DNA of 11,856 nt, from the NCBI GenBank assembly GCA_016794765.1, contig JAEUJG010000019.1, positions 1 to 11,856 of the forward strand, written 5' to 3'. Under the pieces are notes generated by a model, which was not told where the DNA came from, made no database searches, and was given only the letters and a program-made list of their open reading frames with translations. Origin of the DNA: Spirochaetaceae bacterium (GTDB taxonomy: Bacteria > Spirochaetota > Spirochaetia > Treponematales > Rectinemataceae). Made by a program: the position numbers and the translations under genes. Of this stretch, positions 1-5,600 are shown piece after piece. Each line of letters opens with the position of its first letter. Within the stretch, counting starts at the first letter, position 1.

Positions 1-1530
1 CGCGCGGTCGGAGCGGGCCTTGCCCCAGAATTCGTAGGCGCTCATCTGCGCGAGGGTGTAATCGATGTAGTAGAATGGATCTTCGAAGATGTGGCCCTGC
101 CTGTACCAGTAGCCGCCGCGCTCAAGGAAGGCATCGCCGTCGTAGTCCCTCCAAGGCAGGTAGATCTCTTCCTTTTCCCGCCAGACGGCCTTGCGCTCGG
201 CGGGCGTCGCGTCGGGATGCTCGTAGACCCAGTGCTGGAACTCGTCGACGAGGACGCCGTAGGGCACGAAGAGGATGCCGGCGGAGAGATGGCGGAAGCG
301 GTAGCGGGCGGCGCCCTGGCCGAAAAAGCCCTCGGCCCAGGGCCAAGCGAAGAACTCCATGCTCATCGAATGGATCTCGCAGGCCTCGAGCGTCGGCCAG
401 TAATACTCGGGCAGGCCGAGATGGCCGCTCGAATGGACCTGGAAGGCATGTCCCGCCTCGTGGGCGAAGGTGTCGACATCGTCGGAGGTACCGTTGAAGT
501 TGGCGAAGATGAAGGGAGCGCCCTCGTCGGGCATGTAGCTGCAGTAGCCGCCGGCCGCCTTGCTCTTTCGCGTCTCGAGATCGAGGAGCTTCCGCTCCGT
601 CATTTCGCGGAAGAACTCGCCCGTCTCCGGGGACATTTCCGCGAACATGGAGAGGCCCTTGTCGACGATCCAGGAGGAATCACCGAGGGGAGCCGCGTTG
701 CCGTCCGAAAAGTCGAGAGCTTCGTCGCAGAACGTAAGCTTTTCAAGGCCGAGACGGCGGCCCTGCCGGGCCCGGAGGGCGCCGGCGAGGGGGACGACGG
801 AAGCCAGGACCTGCCGGCGGTAGCCTCCCACCATGGCGGCGTCGTAGTCGGAGCGCCCGAGCCGCGCGTAGGCCAAGGGCACGAAGCTGTCGAAGCCGAG
901 TTTCAGCGCGATTCGGTGACGCACCTTCACGAGTCCGTCGTAGATGCGGTCGAACTCTTCCTCGTGCTCGGCGTAGAAGCCGGATATGGCCGCCTGGGCG
1001 CGACGGCGCAGGCCGCGGTCGGGAGATTCGGTGAAGGGATGCATCTCGGAGAGGTTGCGCTCCTGCCCTTCGAAGGCGATCCTGGCGCTGGCCTTGAGTT
1101 TGACGTACTCGCTCGCGAGACGGTTTTCCGCCTGGAGATCCTCGACGATCTCCGGCTTCCAGGTCTTCATCTGGAGTTCGGCGAGGCGGAAGAGCTGGGG
1201 CCCCCATTTCCGGGCAAGCTCCGCCTTGAAGGGCGAGGCGGCGAGCGCGGCGTAGAACTCGCTCTTGAGGCCTTCGAAAAGGGGATCGGCCTCGTCCATG
1301 AAGTCGTTTTCCTTCTCGTAGAAGGCGTCCTCAACGTCACAGGTGTGGCGGATCTCCACGATCGAGGCCATCGTCTCTATCCGGTTCCTAATGGCGGCTA
1401 TCTCGGCCATGAGTTCGTCCTGGCGCTCCGCCGTGGCGGCGCCGGCGAAGTCGGCGAGCAGGGCCCTGAAAGCCGTCGATATCGCGGCGACATCGGGCCG
1501 CTCGTACTTGAACTCGTCGAAAGTCGTCAT
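1..1530 (-). CDS. M3 family oligoendopeptidase (PepF-like), C-terminus cut by window edge
   Basis: This is a zinc metallopeptidase of family M3, predicted to cleave short peptides in the cytoplasm; I see no signal peptide. The window holds 510 codons, starting MTTFDEFKYERPDV. The catalytic motif HEAGH is residues 357-361 (bases 448-462), preceded by 'DDVDTFA' as is typical of the family. The third zinc ligand is probably Glu385 in EACEIHSMSMEFF, which matches the family's E-x-x-SMSME block. The N-terminal half is helical, as in PepF-type enzymes. Family members are usually about 560-600 residues, so roughly the last 50-90 are missing beyond base 1. The ATG at 1528-1530 has an AAGGAG site 6 nt upstream (1537-1542), which fixes the start. 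It is separated from the upstream lipoprotein gene by 153 bp of AT-rich DNA, so it is probably transcribed independently and is ordinary housekeeping peptide turnover. The substrate is unknown. Confidence 0.93.
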   Translation of the reverse strand, partial: MTTFDEFKYERPDVAAISTAFRALLADFAGAATAERQDELMAEIAAIRNRIETMASIVEIRHTCDVEDAFYEKENDFMDEADPLFEGLKSEFYAALAASPFKAELARKWGPQLFRLAELQMKTWKPEIVEDLQAENRLASEYVKLKASARIAFEGQERNLSEMHPFTESPDRGLRRRAQAAISGFYAEHEEEFDRIYDGLVKVRHRIALKLGFDSFVPLAYARLGRSDYDAAMVGGYRRQVLASVVPLAGALRARQGRRLGLEKLTFCDEALDFSDGNAAPLGDSSWIVDKGLSMFAEMSPETGEFFREMTERKLLDLETRKSKAAGGYCSYMPDEGAPFIFANFNGTSDDVDTFAHEAGHAFQVHSSGHLGLPEYYWPTLEACEIHSMSMEFFAWPWAEGFFGQGAARYRFRHLSAGILFVPYGVLVDEFQHWVYEHPDATPAERKAVWREKEEIYLPWRDYDGDAFLERGGYWYRQGHIFEDPFYYIDYTLAQMSAYEFWGKARSDRA

Positions 1531-1544
1531 TTCACGCTCCTTGC

Positions 1545-1556
1545 GCTTTCGAAAGC
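1545..1556. repeat. Perfect 12-bp palindrome in the leader of the M3 peptidase gene
   Basis: GCTTTCGAAAGC reads the same on both strands and lies 14 nt upstream of the peptidase start codon, just before its AAGGAG ribosome site. It could be an operator half-site pair or a short hairpin. A 12-bp palindrome can also arise by chance, and I see no second copy in the window. Confidence 0.35.
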
Positions 1557-1597
1557 TAGGATAGCGTGGGAATGGGGCGGGCGCAAAGGAAATCTTA

Positions 1598-1603
1598 ATT
1601 ATA
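1598..1603 (-). promoter_or_regulatory. Possible -10 box (TATAAT) for the M3 peptidase gene
   Basis: The minus strand reads an exact TATAAT in the AT-rich gap, about 68 nt upstream of the peptidase start codon. No convincing -35 element lies 16-18 nt further upstream; the best hexamers there resemble CTAAGG. The stretch is AT-rich, so a chance match is plausible and this is only a candidate. Confidence 0.22.
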
Positions 1604-1683
1604 GAGCTTAAGACAAAGTACCTTAGTTTACTACTGATTATGCTACCACTAAAGAAATAGTTACCATTCGATTTCACCGGATA

Positions 1684-2163
1684 TCATTTTAGGGCACTTT
1701 TTCTATCACACCTGGTATATGTCTCTTTAGAATCCCAAAAAATGAAAGCCTGACTCATCTCATCCAATACTTTGGGATCCATTCCACCTCTAACAAAGTA
1801 GATTTCATTTGGGGAATTGAAATTTACCAGAACTTCACCACGTGAATCTGTATCTTTCGTAGATACGACAGTAAGCTTATACTTTGAATTGTTAATCATT
1901 TCGTTTTTAATAATAAGCCATTTACCACCCGGAACCGCTATATATTTATAATCATCCAAAACACTAATTTCGACCGAATTTGTCAGGCCCCAGTATATCT
2001 CTGATCCAATCCGAACATCAGTGCTGACAATTAGTTCATTTTTTCCATTCTTCCATTCCTGATATGTCTTGTTCCTGCTCCAAACTCCCGACACTTCAGC
2101 TGGTCCATCATAACTACATCCAATAGCTAGAAATGCTAATATTACAATTGTAACCTTATTCAC
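1684..2163 (-). CDS. Small lipoprotein, presumptive immunity protein for the RHS toxin tip
   Basis: This encodes 159 residues that I do not recognise as a named family. A short lipoprotein signal runs MNKVTIVILAFLAIGC with lipobox LAIG-C16, so the product should be exported and lipid-anchored. The rest is rich in alternating beta-type residues (GVWSRNK, KWLIIKN, KYKLTVVST, GEVLVNF), perhaps a small beta-barrel or lipocalin-like fold; this is a guess from pattern. The start is GTG at 2161-2163, overlapping the TGA of the RHS gene (2160-2162) in a GTGA junction, with AAGGAG 8 nt upstream, so translation is coupled to the toxin. Row 1921-1980 has 21 G/C in 60, far below the RHS shell. Position directly after the toxin tip, small size and shared odd composition are the usual marks of an immunity gene. 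A lipid-anchored immunity protein would protect against a toxin acting outside the cytoplasm. The immunity role is inferred from context only. Confidence 0.82.
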   Translation of the reverse strand: MNKVTIVILAFLAIGCSYDGPAEVSGVWSRNKTYQEWKNGKNELIVSTDVRIGSEIYWGLTNSVEISVLDDYKYIAVPGGKWLIIKNEMINNSKYKLTVVSTKDTDSRGEVLVNFNSPNEIYFVRGGMDPKVLDEMSQAFIFWDSKETYTRCDRKSALK

Positions 2164-2636
2164 TTCATCTTCTCCTTGTTTAATTCAATCCATACATTTC
2201 TTACCATCTCTGCTTCTCCTGAATACTTCTTTTCGGTTTTTTTATTAAAGAATCGATACGGCTCCCATAACAGTGTCCCATCTGAGCACCCCAACTGTAT
2301 ATGCTCGTCAAGATACCTTATCGTGTACTTCGCGCCAATTTCGGACATGTTTCGCTTTGTACCAATTTCGATCCGGGCATCTGGATAACCAGCCGCAATT
2401 GCAGCCTCCCGAACAACCGCAATCGGATCATATACCCAATAATCTTTTTCTAGATCCATTGCTTTTGCAGTGTTTAATTTCATAGCGATACCTCTAATTT
2501 CCGGAAGTGAAAAATTAACTCCGGACTCTTCTTCCACGACTGCGACCAAAGATCGAAAATTGCATGGCCCTTGTGGCTTTTCCGGCCTTAAATCATTCTG
2601 TTTCACTCTAGGCCTTGGCCCATACCCTGCCTGCTC
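2160..2636 (-). other. Variable C-terminal toxin tip of the RHS protein, residues 1918-2075
   Basis: The 158 residues after DLLGL begin EQAGYGPRPRVKQNDLRPEK and have no YD character. G/C drops here: row 2161-2220 has 22 G/C in 60, against 41 in 60 for row 4081-4140 in the shell. By eye the pattern is that of a papain-like cysteine hydrolase. It has GPC-NFRSLVAVVEE with Cys1942 (bases 2562-2564) at the start of a helix, VYDPIAVVREAAIAAG in the middle, then EHIQLG with His2029 and CSDGTLLWEPY with Asp2036. The Cys-helix and xxDP block also loosely recall DUF261 proteins known from spirochaetes. It could be a peptidase, amidase or transglutaminase-like toxin. I cannot assign the target, and the catalytic assignment is inference. 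Confidence 0.6.
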
Positions 2637-5600
2637 GAGCCCCAACAAATCCCAATAATTGACGGGATCGGAGTCGCAGTAGGAATACCAGTTCGTGCCG
2701 TCGCGGATCGGGTCCACCGTGGTGAAGCGGCCGTCGCCGGGAACATAGTCGCGAATTCCGAAATCGCAGGATCTGCTCGCGGCATCGTAGTTCTTTCCGA
2801 TGAAGGTCCAGGGGCTGGCCGATTCGGTGCGCCGATCGACAAGTCGGCCGAAGGCGTCATATCCGATCCGATCGATGCTTTGGCCTTCTCGGTCGGCGAC
2901 CGTGGTCACGGAGCCAAGCCGGTCATGGCCGAGATACCGACTGTCCATCTCCGTGGTATAGGCGGCGGCCAGTCCCTTGACGGAAAGGTTTGTACTGATG
3001 GTCGGGGAAGCTTCGCCCACGCGAACAGAGGAAGCGGCAAATCCTTCAAAGCGGTATTTGCCTTCATACGTGGCCGTCGCCTTTTCGTATTTCTTGCCCA
3101 TTTCTGGTTCGGCGTTCTCCCCGAGTCCAAGAATCAATGCCTCGTCCAAGCCAAGGCCGTCATAGACGATCCGGGAGCCCCCCCTCCCCGTCTGGATGCG
3201 CGCGGCACGACGGCCGAAGGGATCGTACTCATAACGTACTTTTTCGGTCTCACCGTCCGTCGCGATGCTCTCGAAACCTGTCGCCCTCTCGCCATAATCG
3301 TAGTAATACCTGGTCGTGGACGCAAGCTCCGACCGCTCGATGAGTTTTCCTTCCTCGTCATAGCGGAGGCGACTCAAGCCGGCCTGGAGGAGTTCATCTT
3401 CGGGACCATAGGCGTAATCGATTCTTCCGGCCTTCGTCGTCTTGCTGAGTCGGTTTCCTCCGGGATCATAGGAGTACTGTTGGAACCACGCCATGCCTGT
3501 TCCGATGCCGATCGCCTTCCTGCCGCCGACGGCGAGCTTGAGGGCTCGGTCGAGCCCCTCGGACAGTCCGGCGGCCGGCGCCCATGCTTCGGTCAGCTGG
3601 CCGCCGCTGGTCTTGACGCCAAGACGCTCAAGTTCCTCGATGTCGCTCTCCATTACCCCCGCGTCGGAAGGATAGACGACCTCGGCGAGCCGTCCGGAAG
3701 GATCATAGCGATAGGCCCGCACCCGCGCCCTTTCGTCGATCTCCGCGGCCAGGCGTCCATCCTTGTCATAGACATAACCCGCCGCCCGCAGGATTTCCCC
3801 GCTCCGGCTCTGGAGCTCGCGGATGAAGGCAACCCGGCCCGCGGCGTCATAGCCCGTCTCGATGCGCAGCCCGTTCCCGAAATCCCGACGGATCTCTCGA
3901 TCCACGGCGTCATAGGCAAAACGGATGGTCGCGCCGCCTTCCTCCAACAAGGATACCAGTTCTCCGTTGAGGCCGTAGGCGTATCGCAGGGTCTTGCCTC
4001 CGCGCTTCATCCACGCGCGGAGGCCCGAGCGGTCATAGCCGTACTCGATCCGTTCACCCGCGGCCTCGTCGAAGGCCGCCACCATCCGGCCACCCCGGTC
4101 ATACTCGAAAACGAGGCGACCGGAGGGTGCTCGCGCCTCCACAAGACGCCCCTCGGCGTCGTAGCGATACGTTTGGTTTTTTCCGTTCGGGCCGAATACC
4201 GCGAGGAGGCGGCCGAAGGGATCGTATTCGTACCCGGCAACTTCGCCGCCGAAGCTTCGCGATTCCAGGAGTCGCCCTTCGGCGTCGTACCGATAGCCGC
4301 TTTCCGCGCCGCCCCGGCCTTTCTCCGCGATGACGCGACCGTTTCGATCCAGGCCAAGGCGGCTCTCCGAGCCGCGGGCGTCCCTTCGATAGACGCTCCG
4401 GCCGGCGTCCTCATAACGAAGGCTTTCCATCGTGACTCCGGCCGAAGTGAAGCCCACGATTCGATCGCCGCGATCATATTGGTAGTTCCTATCCGTACCG
4501 GGATAGGATCGCTCCCATTGAAGCCTGCCCGCCGCGTCATACCGCCCCTCCCACGCGATCGAACCGCCGGTCTCGACGCGCGTAAGCTTTCCGAGGTGAT
4601 TCCAGACATACAAGGTTTTGCCGCCCGAGCGGTCGATCCTGGCTACAAGCCGTCCCAGGGCATCGTAGTCGCGACGCTCCGCGCGGCCATAGCCGTCGCG
4701 AACTTCCAGGAGGCGGCCTTCGGCGTCGTAATCGAAGCTTCGAGCCCGACCCTCGCCGTCCACTTCGCGGAGGATTCGGCCCCAGGCATCGAACTCAAAG
4801 CGTGTTTCGATCCCACCGCCATCGCGCCGCGTCGCCGATCGGCGGTCATTCGCGTAGGACCAGGTCTCGATGGGGTTTCCGTCCGCGCCGAGGACCTCGA
4901 GCAGCCTTCCGAGGCCGTCACGCTCATAGGATCGATACGACTTCCCGTCCAGGCTTGCCTGGTTGATTCGACCTTCGCCGTCGTAGCCCCAACTCCATAG
5001 GGAACCGCAGGCATCCCGCATCGATTCGAGCCGGCCTTGTTGATCAAAACGGTACTCCCTCGCGATGCCCTCCCCGTCGACGCTCCTTGATGGAAAACCG
5101 GCCGCGTCGTACTCGATGCGGAGTTCGGCTCCCAAGGCGCTGGTCAAACCAAGCAGCCTTCCCGTCGAGCTCCGCCTAAGGCCGGTGATGCCGCCGAGGG
5201 GGTCCTTCACCGATTCGGGACTGCCGGAGGAACCATAGGAATATTCGATCTCGCGATCCAAGGGCAGGACGACCCGCGTCACCCTGCCCGATGCGTCATA
5301 AGCGTAGCGTTCCGCATAACCTTCCGCTTCTCCGGCGATGCCCGCGAAAGCGCCGGTGACCTGGCCCTCGCCATCGTAGATGTAGCTGGTCGAGAGGATC
5401 CCCGCGCTCGTCTTCTCGAGCAGGCGTTCCTCGCCGTCATGGCGATACACCGTTTCCGTGCCCGTCCCGTCGACCGATCGAACCATGAGATGCCTGGAAT
5501 CGAAGGCGTAGCTCGTCCTTCGTCCGCGTCCCGTCAGGAGATCCTTTTCAGCGACGGCGACGAGATCATGACGGTTCGAGTAAGTGAATACCCGCTCCAA

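Noticed and set aside
91..1611. A 506-codon plus-strand open frame opposite the M3 peptidase
   Set aside because: It is a mirror of the peptidase reading frame. The minus strand carries HEAGH, the Glu ligand and a good ribosome site.
1594..1612. CTTAA...TTAAG inverted repeat as a terminator after the lipoprotein gene
   Set aside because: It has only five AT-rich base pairs with a 9-nt loop and no following T-run, so it is too weak. No convincing rho-independent terminator is visible in 1531-1683.
1531..1683. A small gene, RNA gene or insertion-sequence remnant in the AT-rich gap
   Set aside because: I saw no coding frame with a ribosome site, no tRNA-like structure and no terminal inverted repeats.
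2880..5000. A 706-codon plus-strand open frame across the YD repeats
   Set aside because: It is an antisense shadow. Its repeated words mirror the YD codons and it shows no family motif.
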